From the NCBI GenBank assembly GCA_026388535.1, contig JAPLJP010000026.1, positions 1-64,000 on the forward strand: DNA of 64,000 bases, given 5' to 3'. Under the pieces are notes generated by a model. That model was given only the letters and a program-made list of their open reading frames with translations. It searched no databases and was not told the DNA's origin. The DNA is from Deltaproteobacteria bacterium. GTDB taxonomy: Bacteria > Desulfobacterota > Syntrophia > Syntrophales > Smithellaceae. The stretch's first letter is position 1. Each line of letters begins with the position of its first letter. The position numbers and the translations under genes are program-made. Positions 31,624 to 41,128 of the stretch are shown here, in pieces.

Positions 31624-32646
31624 TTATTTCCTCGCGCGTTTTAAAGCTGATTTAATAATGGCACTGATTAATTTGTGATAGCTCATTCCTATTTTAGAGC
31701 ACAAAATGGGTAAATCCGAACGAATGGGATTCAGTCCGGCAAGCGAATTGACTTCCATGAAATGGGGAACACCATGAACATTAGAGCGCAAATCAATACG
31801 GCCGGCGTCTTTTAAATCCAATCCGCGCCAGGCCATAAGTGAAATTTCCATGGCTTTTTGGGCTTCATCATCGTTGACCAGTGTATACTCAACCAGCTTA
31901 TCATAGTGTTCTTTGTTTTCGTATGAGTAAGCGTTCTTTTCCGCGTCCGGTTTGAGAATTACCTCCAGTGCTCCCAGGGCGCGGGCATCCTTCCCTGTTC
32001 CTAAAATGCCCACGGTAAATTCGCGGCCGGGAAGATATGTTTCGATAAGTACAGGCTGTTGGAAAGTTTTTAAAAGATTTTTGCAGACCTTTTGCAAATT
32101 TCTACGATTGGTTATTTTTGACAATGCCGTTATGCCCTTGCCTGTTCCTTCCGCCACAGGTTTGGCAAAAAGCGGAAAGGGAAGATTAACTTTGTCAATA
32201 TCTTTTGCGTTGTTAACTACTGCAAAATCGGGAGTGGGTATTCCCAAATCGCGGAGAATTTGCTTTGTAATGCCCTTATGGAGAGAAACGGCGTGGCCTA
32301 GGGGATCGGAAAAAGTATAGGGAATGTTATATGCTTCCAGAAGGGCGGGAACCTGCGCTTCGCGGCCGAAACCATACATGCCTTCAGCAATGTTAAAAAC
32401 GAGATCCCATCGGTTTCCTTCCACAAGCCGGCGGGTCAAAGCTTTTATATTGCCGATTCGATCAGCCCCAAAGCCGTTGTCTAAAATTACCTTTTCAATC
32501 GCTTCGATTGTATCGGGAAGATCGAATTCCGCGGTTTCTTCGAGACCATAACCTTCTTTTAGATAATCATCGCGTAGATCATAGGTGAGACCGATTTTGA
32601 GTTTCTTGCTGACGCGACTCACGGTTAAATTATCTACCCCCTGCAA
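31624..32646 (-). CDS. D-Ala-D-Ala-ligase-like ATP-grasp ligase (second, non-identical)
   Basis: DLVFNIAEGMYGFGREAQVPALLEAYNIPYTFSDPLGHAVSLHKGITKQILRDLGIPTPDF..FAKPVAEGTGKGI..ETYLPGREFTVGILG..DAGRIDLRSNVHGVPHFMEVNSLAGLNP. Confidence 0.9.
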   Translation of the reverse strand: MQGVDNLTVSRVSKKLKIGLTYDLRDDYLKEGYGLEETAEFDLPDTIEAIEKVILDNGFGADRIGNIKALTRRLVEGNRWDLVFNIAEGMYGFGREAQVPALLEAYNIPYTFSDPLGHAVSLHKGITKQILRDLGIPTPDFAVVNNAKDIDKVNLPFPLFAKPVAEGTGKGITALSKITNRRNLQKVCKNLLKTFQQPVLIETYLPGREFTVGILGTGKDARALGALEVILKPDAEKNAYSYENKEHYDKLVEYTLVNDDEAQKAMEISLMAWRGLDLKDAGRIDLRSNVHGVPHFMEVNSLAGLNPIRSDLPILCSKIGMSYHKLISAIIKSALKRARK

Positions 32647-32661
32647 TAAGATTCTGCCGAT

Positions 32662-33969
32662 TTAATGTATATCTTTCGACTTTGCGTGATTGTCGGGGTA
32701 GCGGAAAGTATTGCCTTCGTAATTACGCAGCAGCAAAGCGCCGTTTTCCCATCCGATGGCGTATTCGGGAAGCAAAGGAATTTTACCGCCGCCGCCGGGC
32801 GCGTCAACAACATAAGTAGGCACAGCGTAACCGGTGGTGTGTCCGCGCATGCCTTGAATAATTTCAATGCCCTTGCTTATCGGTGTCCGGAAATGAGAAG
32901 AACCCGGAATGGGATCGCATTGATACAGATAATAGGGACGGACTCTGATTTGTAGTTGGCCATGCACCAATCTTGTCATGGTGGCAACGTCATCATTAAT
33001 ATCAGCAAGCAGGACGGTTTGGCTTCCCAACGGAATGCCGGCATCGGCCAGACGAATGCAGGCAGCGCTCATTTCCGGAGTCAGTTCTCTCGGATGGGTT
33101 ATATGAATGCTCATCCATAAGGGATGATATTTTTTCAGCATGGTGGTAAGGGCCGGGGTTATTCTCTGAGGCAAAACAACGGGCACCTTTGTTCCGATGC
33201 GGATAAGTTCAATATGAGGAATCTTGTGCAGGCGCGTTAAAAGCCATTCTAACTTTTCATCGGATAGGGTTAGGGGATCGCCGCCGGAAAGCAACACGTC
33301 CCGGATATTTTTATTGCCGGCAATATATTGAATAGCCTTTTCCCATTTTTCGAGACTTATCAAGTGATGCTTGCTCCGTTCAATAATACGGGAACGGGTG
33401 CAGTAACGGCAATAAGTGGAGCAGCTGTCGGTTACCAGAAACAGAACGCGGTCAGGGTAGCGATGAATAATACCCGGCACAGGAGAATCCACATCCTCGC
33501 AGAGTGGATCTTCTTCTTCTCCTTCGGTATGCAGGCATTCATCGACCACGGGAACAACGCAGCGGCGCAAGGGATCTGAAGGATCATCAGGATAGAGCAG
33601 ACTGGCGTAATAAGGTGTAATGGAAACAGGCAATGCTCCGGAATGATGCATCATGGCTTGACGTTCATTGTCTGAAAGATTAAGTATTTGAGACAAGGTG
33701 TCAACATCCCTGATGGCGTTACGCAGTTGCCAGTGCCAGTCAAACCATTCCAGGCGGGTAATTTCGGGATAATTTTGTGTTCGGAAGATACGGGAGCGGG
33801 CTGAATCTTTAAAAGGAAATAAAACTCTATCTGACTTTTGTTTAATCGGGTACTGGGAATGCTCTGCTTTGAATAACAAAAAGTCACTTACATTATTTTC
33901 AACATTAACAAGACCGGTCAATGGACCAGGAGGTTCCTCCTCCTCTTTAAACAGGGTCTCGCTTTCCAT
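32662..33969 (-). CDS. KamA-family radical SAM protein (lysine 2,3-aminomutase-like)
   Basis: DSCSTYCRYCTRSRII (CxxxCxxC); DVLLSGGDPLTLSD; YLYQCDPIPGSSHFRTPISKGIEIIQGMRGHTTGYAVPTYVVDAPGGGGKIPLLPEY. Confidence 0.92.
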   Translation of the reverse strand: MESETLFKEEEEPPGPLTGLVNVENNVSDFLLFKAEHSQYPIKQKSDRVLFPFKDSARSRIFRTQNYPEITRLEWFDWHWQLRNAIRDVDTLSQILNLSDNERQAMMHHSGALPVSITPYYASLLYPDDPSDPLRRCVVPVVDECLHTEGEEEDPLCEDVDSPVPGIIHRYPDRVLFLVTDSCSTYCRYCTRSRIIERSKHHLISLEKWEKAIQYIAGNKNIRDVLLSGGDPLTLSDEKLEWLLTRLHKIPHIELIRIGTKVPVVLPQRITPALTTMLKKYHPLWMSIHITHPRELTPEMSAACIRLADAGIPLGSQTVLLADINDDVATMTRLVHGQLQIRVRPYYLYQCDPIPGSSHFRTPISKGIEIIQGMRGHTTGYAVPTYVVDAPGGGGKIPLLPEYAIGWENGALLLRNYEGNTFRYPDNHAKSKDIH

Positions 33970-34043
33970 TTTGTTCCTCCTTTTGAAGGTTTCCCTCCCG
34001 TAAAAATAAATCTGTAATGAAAAATAAAAACTCTTGATTAAGG

Positions 34044-34071
34044 AATGTACTCATACAGAAATATTTGTCAA
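34044..34071 (-). promoter_or_regulatory. Putative sigma70 promoter for the KamA/ATP-grasp operon
   Basis: Minus strand TTGACA(34071-34066)-16 nt-TACATT(34049-34044). Confidence 0.5.
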
Positions 34072-34515
34072 CACTTTTTTGCATTTTTGTCATAAAAAAA
34101 TAAAAATAATTTTTGAAGGCGTTTTCCTTGAAAAAAATATTTCTGATTCCCCGGTGATATTTTTGCCGGCTTAATGGTTAAGTTCTATTATTTATCGGGC
34201 AAAATATAAAATCATCAATGTTGCGCTAACACCCGTGGAGTCTATGTCAGAACAAGATGGAAGAGGCTGTCGGAGGAATAGGAACGTTCCAAGGGAAACG
34301 CGAATTCTTTTGAAAAAATGAATGGGGAGGTCTGGTTATGACCAGTTATGTTCATCTGTAGCTCATCGGGCGGGCGGAGCATGTTTAGTTAAAGATCGGG
34401 GGAAGTTTGTCGAACGGAAAAAAGAAATAGGCAAAAAGAATGTTTTTTAGTAAAACGAAAACGTTCCTTCAAAAGATAAATAAAAATGTTTCCAATGTGA
34501 ACGCGGAGATCATCA

Positions 34516-35289
34516 ATGCCCGAATTGCCTGAAGTAGAAACTCTCAGCTGTCAACTGCAAGAAAAGATTTGCGGCAGGAAGATATTGGCTACTGAGGTTT
34601 ACGACAGTAAACTGGCCGATATTAAAAATCTTAAAGGAAGAATAATCACGGCGGTTGAACGCAAGGGAAAAACGATAGCCATTCTGCTCGATGACGGGAA
34701 TTTCGTGTTAATACATCTGCGCATGACGGGAAGACTTTTTTGGCAGGAGGATTCAACAAGGCCGAAACATAGCCGCTGGAGAATAACTTTTGTCGGTGGC
34801 AATGTCTTTCTTATCGATCCACGCCGTTTTGCCACAATCAAGATAATTAAGAAAGTTGAAAGCCAGCCCTCCAAAGATATTTTTAAGGAATTTGATCTCA
34901 AAGATTTCATAAAAAATCATGGAAGCCGCAGAGCAAAAGTTAAATCGCTGATTATGGATCAAAGAGCCGTGGCGGGAATAGGCAACATTTATGCGAGTGA
35001 GATTTTACACAGGGCCGGTATTCATCCCGAACGAATAGCGGCAACTCTGACGAAAGATGACTGGAAAAAAATATTCCATCAGGCCAAAGCCGTATTAAAA
35101 ACAGCGATTAGAAAAAGAGGCACTTCAATTTCCGATTGGCGCGATTTGTATGGTCGCAAAGGCGAAAACCAACACGAGTTGAAAGCTTATGGACAGGTAG
35201 GAAAACGCTGTTCAATTTGCGGTGGCACAATTTGCCGGATAAAACAAGGTGGACGCGGCACTTTTTATTGTCCCAGTTGTCAAAAGTAG
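34516..35289 (+). CDS. mutM: Formamidopyrimidine-DNA glycosylase
   Basis: MPELPEVETLSCQLQ..HLRMTGRLFW..AGIGNIYASEILHRAGIHPERIA; zinc finger CSICGGTICRIKQGGRGTFYCPSCQ. Confidence 0.96.
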   Translation: MPELPEVETLSCQLQEKICGRKILATEVYDSKLADIKNLKGRIITAVERKGKTIAILLDDGNFVLIHLRMTGRLFWQEDSTRPKHSRWRITFVGGNVFLIDPRRFATIKIIKKVESQPSKDIFKEFDLKDFIKNHGSRRAKVKSLIMDQRAVAGIGNIYASEILHRAGIHPERIAATLTKDDWKKIFHQAKAVLKTAIRKRGTSISDWRDLYGRKGENQHELKAYGQVGKRCSICGGTICRIKQGGRGTFYCPSCQK

Positions 35290-35312
35290 CGCATACGATA
35301 AAAAATGAACAT

Positions 35313-35819
35313 TTAAAAATTATTTATTGGCTTATAAGCTTCAATGATCAATTGACGTATTTTGCTTTTCGGAGGCACATCGCCAACAGAGACAACCTTA
35401 TTATTTATTACCAGAGCGGGAGATCCTAAAAGTTTGTAGCGCGCTATTTCCTTAACATCGGTAATGTGTCTAAGGCTGGCGGCAATTTTCATTTCGGATA
35501 ATAAATCGCGCACATCATTTTCCAACTGACCACAACGCGCGCAGCCCATACCCACAACTTCGATATTAAGTCCGCGGACAGTTTCTTCGGCGACAAGTAT
35601 TCCTTCTGCTATCTTGAATTCTCTTAAAAGCGCGTTCCCATAAGAGTCAAGCGCGGAAGGCGGCACGTAATTATTAATAGAAATGTCTTTGAGCAGACTA
35701 TTTTTGATTTCTTCATCACTATTGGCCTGCAAGCTTATTTTTTTTATAGCATCGTCTAACCCGACGATACCAACCAGGCGGCCATTAATCATAATTTGTT
35801 TTATTTTATCTTCAGCCAT
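35313..35819 (-). CDS. Thioredoxin-like (redox-active disulfide) protein with an N-terminal extension (start MAEDK preferred)
   Basis: IEVVGMGCARCGQLENDVRDLLSEM..LGSPALVINNKVVSVGDVPPKSKIRQLI. Confidence 0.75.
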   Translation of the reverse strand: MAEDKIKQIMINGRLVGIVGLDDAIKKISLQANSDEEIKNSLLKDISINNYVPPSALDSYGNALLREFKIAEGILVAEETVRGLNIEVVGMGCARCGQLENDVRDLLSEMKIAASLRHITDVKEIARYKLLGSPALVINNKVVSVGDVPPKSKIRQLIIEAYKPINNF

Positions 35820-35940
35820 ATATTTTTTTGTAAATTTATTAGTGTGTGACGATTTCGTCAAGTAAGAAATTTGATTTTATACAAATTTTGTATTTGGATA
35901 TTAAAATTAAGCACTTAGTATTATTTGTTTTCTGATTTTT

Positions 35941-35992
35941 TAAAACAATGTTTCATTTATTGCTTGACATTTGAAACAATGTTTCATATTTG
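35941..35992 (+). promoter_or_regulatory. Promoter with dual palindromic operator upstream of the TetR gene
   Basis: TAAAACAATGTTTCA(35941-35955); TTGACA(35964-35969); TGAAACAATGTTTCA(35972-35986); TATTTG(35987-35992). Confidence 0.8.
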
Positions 35993-36019
35993 TAAGCAAA
36001 TGTGAAGATAGAAGGTATT

Positions 36020-36616
36020 ATGATAACAGAAAAACCAGTAATCCCTGAAAAAATAAAAGAACGTCTGTATCCTGTAGTGTTGCGACAGTTTTCCATGAAA
36101 GATTTCCACGCTGCCAATATACGTGATATATCAAAAGAAAGTGGAATCAGCACAGGAACAATCTACAAATATTTTTCATCAAAGGAAGATCTTCTTTTTT
36201 CAATCATTGACGAACAATTGCGCGACCTGGCATCATTGCTGAGGATGCATCTTGCGGGAACCGAGGATATACGCGAGATGTTCAGAAAGTTGTTCTGGGT
36301 CACGATGAATTTCTTCGATAACAATCCCGATCTTGCGATTACGGTTTTTATAACGGTTCCACTTAAAAGTTTTATGGCGAACAAATCTTATAAAAGAAAA
36401 ACTGAAATAGATATATTAAACGGTATAATCGAAAAGGCAAAAAAAAGAGGCGCGGTTATTTCAGATATTGAAAGCCATTATTGTGCCGATCTTTATATAA
36501 TGACAACTCACAGGCATATACAAAATTGGTATGTCCATGGAATGAAATGGAAACTTGCCGACACGATAAATAATTTTTTCGATTTTTTCTGGAAAGTTGT
36601 CGCGCCTCTAGCGTAA
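36020..36616 (+). CDS. TetR/AcrR family transcriptional regulator (ATG 36020 with SD AGAAGG; ORF opens at GTG 36002)
   Basis: DFHAANIRDISKESGISTGTIYKYFSSKEDLLFSIIDEQL, helix-turn-helix. Confidence 0.9.
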   Translation: MITEKPVIPEKIKERLYPVVLRQFSMKDFHAANIRDISKESGISTGTIYKYFSSKEDLLFSIIDEQLRDLASLLRMHLAGTEDIREMFRKLFWVTMNFFDNNPDLAITVFITVPLKSFMANKSYKRKTEIDILNGIIEKAKKRGAVISDIESHYCADLYIMTTHRHIQNWYVHGMKWKLADTINNFFDFFWKVVAPLA

Positions 36617-36799
36617 AGGAATCACTATAATATTTTTATTTGGTAAACCGGAAAAATTTAAAGATACAAGAGGTATAAGGGCACCGTAAGTATTAATAAT
36701 GAATTAAGTAGAACATCAGCGTATTGCTATCTAAGTGATTGATATAATACGTATAATATTTAGTTCATAAATATTATAAAATTGGAGTTGTATTAAAGA

Positions 36800-38983
36800 A
36801 TGGAAATGGAAAAAATAGATATTATTGAAAAAGCAAAGTCTCAAAAGCGAACGGCATTAACAGAGGCTGAAGCAAAGGAAGTATTAAAAAAATATGGCAT
36901 TCCGGTAGTAGAAGAAAAAGCCGTTAAAACTATAGAAGAAGCGGAAATGGCAGCGGAAAAAATCAGTTATCCTGTAGTTTTAAAAGGATTGGGTTCTCGT
37001 CTTACACATAAAACAGAAAAAGGTTTGGTTAAGCTGAATTTAAAAAATAAGGAAGATGTTCGCTCTGCGGCGCTATATATAAAGGAAGCAGCCGGAAGTG
37101 ACTTAGAAGGTTTTTTAATTCAGCCGATGCTGGAAGGCAAGAGAGAGTTTGTTGCCGGTCTTTTCCATGACGAACAATTTGGCGCCACAGTAATGTTTGG
37201 CTTAGGTGGAATTTTTACAGAAGCAATCGGAGATGTTGTTTTCCGCCTGGCTCCCCTTGATGATAACGAAGCAGGAAAAATGATTGACGAGTTGCATGCA
37301 CAGAAATTACTGGGTGCGTTTCGCGGAGAAAATGCCCCGGACAAAAGCGCTCTGATTAAAACGCTTGTCGGTTTATCCCGGATTGGCATGGAAATACCGG
37401 ACATAAAAGAAATAGATATTAATCCTTTACTGGTTACGGCGGAAGGCAAGGTTACGGCTGTTGACGCTCTCGTTGTTTTGGGGAAAGCAATAGATCAAAG
37501 AATAACCCCTTTGCCGGTGAAGCCCAAAGATATTGAAAAAATATTTTATCCGAAATCAATTGCTTTTGTTGGCGCTTCTGCAAATCTTAGCAAATGGGGA
37601 CATTTGGTATACACTAATGTTGTTGCCGGGCAATACCAGGGGAAATTTTATTTAGTAAATGCCAAAGGTGAAGAAATTGCCGGTAATACTGTTTATAAAT
37701 CCGTTACAGAAATTCCTGGTCCGGTTGATCTCGCTGTTATTACAGTCCCCGCAGATAAGGTTTTGTCTCTAATACCTGAGATGAAGAAAAAGGCGATAAA
37801 AAGTGTATTACTTATATCGTCCGGTTTTAGTGAAACCGGCGCGGAAGGCAGGGTATTGGAAAATGAACTGGTAGAAAAAGCTCGAGAAGCAGGAATTTTA
37901 ATTCTTGGCCCCAATACAATGGGAATATGCAATCCCCACATATCTCTTTATTGCATGGGAACGCATGTGAGACCAAAAGCGGGAAGCACAGTTTTGGTTA
38001 CTCAATCAGGAAATTTGGGAACGCAATTATTGGCTTTTGCCGAAAAAGAAGGCATTGGCATCCGCGCGTTTGGCGGTTCAGGCAATGAAGCAATGATAAC
38101 AATTGAAGACGCTTTGGAAGGATTTGAAGTTGATGAGCTGACTAAAACAGTTGTTTTGTACATAGAAAGTATTAAAAACGGCCGAAGATTTTTTGAAGCG
38201 GCAAAACGTGTTGGCAGAAAAAAACCGATTATCGCCTTAAAAGGCGGGCGCACAGAGGCCGGCGCCCATGCGGCGGCCAGCCATACGGGCGCGATGGCTT
38301 CTGATATAAAAGTTTTTAAAGCAGCATGCCGGCAAGCAGGGATCATACAAGTAGAACACCCCATGGACTTGCTGGATCTTTCTGCGGCATTTTCCTCGTT
38401 ACCGTTGCCCCGAGGGAAAAAGGTTGGCGTTTTGACTTTAGGTGGAGGCTGGGGTGTTGTTGCCTCAGATTTATGCGTGGAAAATGGCTTGGAGATACCA
38501 AAATTATCAGAGGATGTAATTTCTCACATTAATAAATTGCTGCCGCCGTTTTGGAGCCACGCTAACCCGATAGATGTAGTCGGGGACATGAATACAGAGA
38601 CATATATGACAATTCTCGAAAAACTTCTTCAATGGTCTGAATGTGATGCCATAATCCACATGGGTATTATCGGAAGAATAATGATAATAAAAGCGACGCT
38701 GGAATCGACTATTGCTTTAGATAAGAAATATGATCGTAAATTTTTAGAAAAATCTTTGCGTTATCTGGAAGATTTTGAACAAAAGTCTATAGAGCGAACG
38801 GTAAAATTAATGGAAAAATATGATAAACCAATAATAGGGGTTTATTTGCTCAATGATGATAAATCACGAACAATAACTGATGTCGAAGACTGCAAATATA
38901 AAGGAGTAAACTTTATTACTCCAGAGAGGGCCGTTAAGGCATTAGCTAGAATGTATCAATATGCAGAATGGCTGAAGGGATAG
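36800..38983 (+). CDS. ADP-forming acyl-CoA/acetate-CoA ligase, fused (ATP-grasp beta domain first, then CoA-binding alpha domain)
   Basis: N-terminal YPVVLKGLGSRLTHKTEKGLVKLNL ATP-grasp; then FYPKSIAFVGASANLSKWGHLVYTNVV CoA-binding and SHTGAMA (ligase-CoA). Confidence 0.9.
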   Translation: MEMEKIDIIEKAKSQKRTALTEAEAKEVLKKYGIPVVEEKAVKTIEEAEMAAEKISYPVVLKGLGSRLTHKTEKGLVKLNLKNKEDVRSAALYIKEAAGSDLEGFLIQPMLEGKREFVAGLFHDEQFGATVMFGLGGIFTEAIGDVVFRLAPLDDNEAGKMIDELHAQKLLGAFRGENAPDKSALIKTLVGLSRIGMEIPDIKEIDINPLLVTAEGKVTAVDALVVLGKAIDQRITPLPVKPKDIEKIFYPKSIAFVGASANLSKWGHLVYTNVVAGQYQGKFYLVNAKGEEIAGNTVYKSVTEIPGPVDLAVITVPADKVLSLIPEMKKKAIKSVLLISSGFSETGAEGRVLENELVEKAREAGILILGPNTMGICNPHISLYCMGTHVRPKAGSTVLVTQSGNLGTQLLAFAEKEGIGIRAFGGSGNEAMITIEDALEGFEVDELTKTVVLYIESIKNGRRFFEAAKRVGRKKPIIALKGGRTEAGAHAAASHTGAMASDIKVFKAACRQAGIIQVEHPMDLLDLSAAFSSLPLPRGKKVGVLTLGGGWGVVASDLCVENGLEIPKLSEDVISHINKLLPPFWSHANPIDVVGDMNTETYMTILEKLLQWSECDAIIHMGIIGRIMIIKATLESTIALDKKYDRKFLEKSLRYLEDFEQKSIERTVKLMEKYDKPIIGVYLLNDDKSRTITDVEDCKYKGVNFITPERAVKALARMYQYAEWLKG

Positions 38984-38999
38984 TGTTTCACGTGAAACA
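38984..38999. promoter_or_regulatory. Candidate parS (ParB-binding) site
   Basis: TGTTTCACGTGAAACA, perfect 16-bp palindrome matching the conserved bacterial parS consensus. Confidence 0.75.
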
Positions 39000-39263
39000 T
39001 TTTTATTCATTCCGTGTCGGGGTGAGCGATAAAACTAAAATCTCCGGAGTTACTCACTTCGTCAATTTATCGTTGCGGATAGATACCTACAGTATCTTCT
39101 AAGCAATCGATACCCCACATTTTGTGGCCAAAGTTTCTTTGACATATAAAATCTAAATTCTTATGGATCAACTATGAATAAGCAATGTTTTATCAAATAT
39201 CAAAAAAATGTTGGTTGAAGCAGGATCCGGTCTTTTTGATCTTATAATAAAAGGAGGTTTTTT

Positions 39264-40115
39264 ATGGCACTTAATGAAAAGGTAATTGGAAAGAAGTACT
39301 CAGTCCCACCTGTAGAAATATCAGCTCATGAAAGCATTTATTATGCTTTGGCCTACGGCGATGATAATGACGCCTATTTCGACAACCGGCGAGAGGGCGG
39401 CATCATTGCCCCTCCCATGTATGCCGTGAAATATGCGTCGGGTCCGGTAGTAGAAATCATTATGGACCAGGAAGTGGGCCTTAATTTCATGATGGTGGTG
39501 CACTATTCTCAAGAATTTGAGTGGCTGAAACCCGTCAAGCCCAATGACAGTATCAAAACCGAAGGCGTAATCAAAAAGATCGAGATCAAGGAAAAGGGCA
39601 GCATTTTGGGTTGGGAGACGATAAGCACCAACCAAAATGGTGAAATAGTGCTCAAGGCCAATTGGGAATTCTTCGACCGGAGTGCCGGTTCAGGAATACC
39701 TGAAGAGAAAAAAGAGGAAGAAGCGCAGGTACACGATATATTGTGGACTCAGGCCGTGAAGGTCAAAAATGGACAAACTTTCATCTACGCGGAGCCATCG
39801 GGAGACTACAACCCCATCCATGCGGACGATGCTTTTGCCAAGCAGGTCGGTCTTCCCGGCATCATACTTCAGGGACTTTGCACCATGGCCTTTGCCCATA
39901 AGGCTGTGACGGACAATCTTACCGGTCCGTATAGAAATCCACTGCTGGTGAAGAAGCTGAAAGTCCGTTTCGCCCGCCCGTTACTGCCTGGCCAGACCAT
40001 CACCTACCAGGCCTACAAGATCGGTACGGAAGCGGGAGGAACAAAGTACGGCATTATTGCCAGAAATGACGAAGGGAAAGACGTACTTCGAGATTGTTGG
40101 TGTATCATCGGATAA
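39264..40115 (+). CDS. MaoC-like (double hot-dog) enoyl-CoA hydratase
   Basis: FIYAEPSGDYNPIHADDAFAKQVGLPGIILQGLCTMAFAHKAV. Confidence 0.88.
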   Translation: MALNEKVIGKKYSVPPVEISAHESIYYALAYGDDNDAYFDNRREGGIIAPPMYAVKYASGPVVEIIMDQEVGLNFMMVVHYSQEFEWLKPVKPNDSIKTEGVIKKIEIKEKGSILGWETISTNQNGEIVLKANWEFFDRSAGSGIPEEKKEEEAQVHDILWTQAVKVKNGQTFIYAEPSGDYNPIHADDAFAKQVGLPGIILQGLCTMAFAHKAVTDNLTGPYRNPLLVKKLKVRFARPLLPGQTITYQAYKIGTEAGGTKYGIIARNDEGKDVLRDCWCIIG

Positions 40116-40219
40116 TTCCCGATTTCAAAGCGAAAATGATATCGAGTGTACAACAAGGCCAACAAAGATAGCGCTTTGATTCGGAATTGGAATAAAATTA
40201 AATTTTCTAGGAGGATAAT

Positions 40220-41128
40220 ATGTCAGAAATAAGATTTGATGGAAGAGTAGCAATCGTGACCGGAGCGGGAGCGGGTTTGGGTCGTTCCTATGCGTTAGAT
40301 TTTGCCAAAAGAGGCGCCAAGGTAGTCGTCAACGATCTAGGAGGGGCCCGCGACGGTTCCGGAGCCAGCCATAGTGCGGCCGATGTGGTTGTCAATGAGA
40401 TCAAGGCGCTGGGCGGCCAAGCCGTTGCCAACTATGATTCCGTGGCAACAGTCGCCGGTGGAGAGAACATCGTCAAGACCGCCGTTGACGCTTTTGGCAA
40501 GGTTGATATATTGATAAACAATGCCGGAATTCTCCGCGATAAAAGTTTTGCTAAGATGACGGAAGATGAGTGGGACCTGCTAATCAGCGTTCATCTCCGT
40601 GGTGCCTACTGCGTGACTAAACCGGCTTTCAACGTGATGCGCGATAATCAATATGGTCGTATCGTCTGCACCACTTCCGGTGCTGGCCTTTATGGCAATT
40701 TCGGCCAGGCCAATTACAGTTCCGCCAAGATGGGGCTGGTTGGACTCATGAACGTCCTGAACATCGAAGGCGCCAAATACAACATCAAGACGAATACCAT
40801 CGCCCCGGTTGCCGCCTCCCGATTGACCGAGGACGTTCTACCGCCTGACCTGTTTAATAAATTGAAACCGGATTATATAATGCCCATAGTCCTTTTCCTC
40901 GCTTCCGAGGCCAATCAAGATTCCGGCATGATCTTCAACTGCGGGGCCGGCTGGTACAGTCGTACGGCTATTGTTTGTGCCAAAGGCGTTACCATCGGCG
41001 ATGGCAAACGGCCGATAAAACCGGAAGAGATCCAGGATAACTGGAGTGTAATCAAGGGGCTGGACGAGGCGAAACCGCTGGGCAGCGTAGCCGAATCTTT
41101 CGAATATATGATGCCGCTTCTCAAATAA
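40220..41128 (+). CDS. SDR-family 3-hydroxyacyl-CoA dehydrogenase (HSD17B4-like)
   Basis: GRVAIVTGAGAGLGRSYALDFAKRGAKVVVNDLGG..NNAGILRDKSFAKM..NYSSAKMGLVGLMNVLNIEG. Confidence 0.93.
   Translation: MSEIRFDGRVAIVTGAGAGLGRSYALDFAKRGAKVVVNDLGGARDGSGASHSAADVVVNEIKALGGQAVANYDSVATVAGGENIVKTAVDAFGKVDILINNAGILRDKSFAKMTEDEWDLLISVHLRGAYCVTKPAFNVMRDNQYGRIVCTTSGAGLYGNFGQANYSSAKMGLVGLMNVLNIEGAKYNIKTNTIAPVAASRLTEDVLPPDLFNKLKPDYIMPIVLFLASEANQDSGMIFNCGAGWYSRTAIVCAKGVTIGDGKRPIKPEEIQDNWSVIKGLDEAKPLGSVAESFEYMMPLLK

Noticed and set aside
38984-38999. The CACGTG palindrome as a third TetR operator
   Set aside because: Half-sites are in the opposite arrangement (TGTTTCA..TGAAACA rather than TGAAACA..TGTTTCA) and no promoter is apparent; parS is the better match, though not proven.
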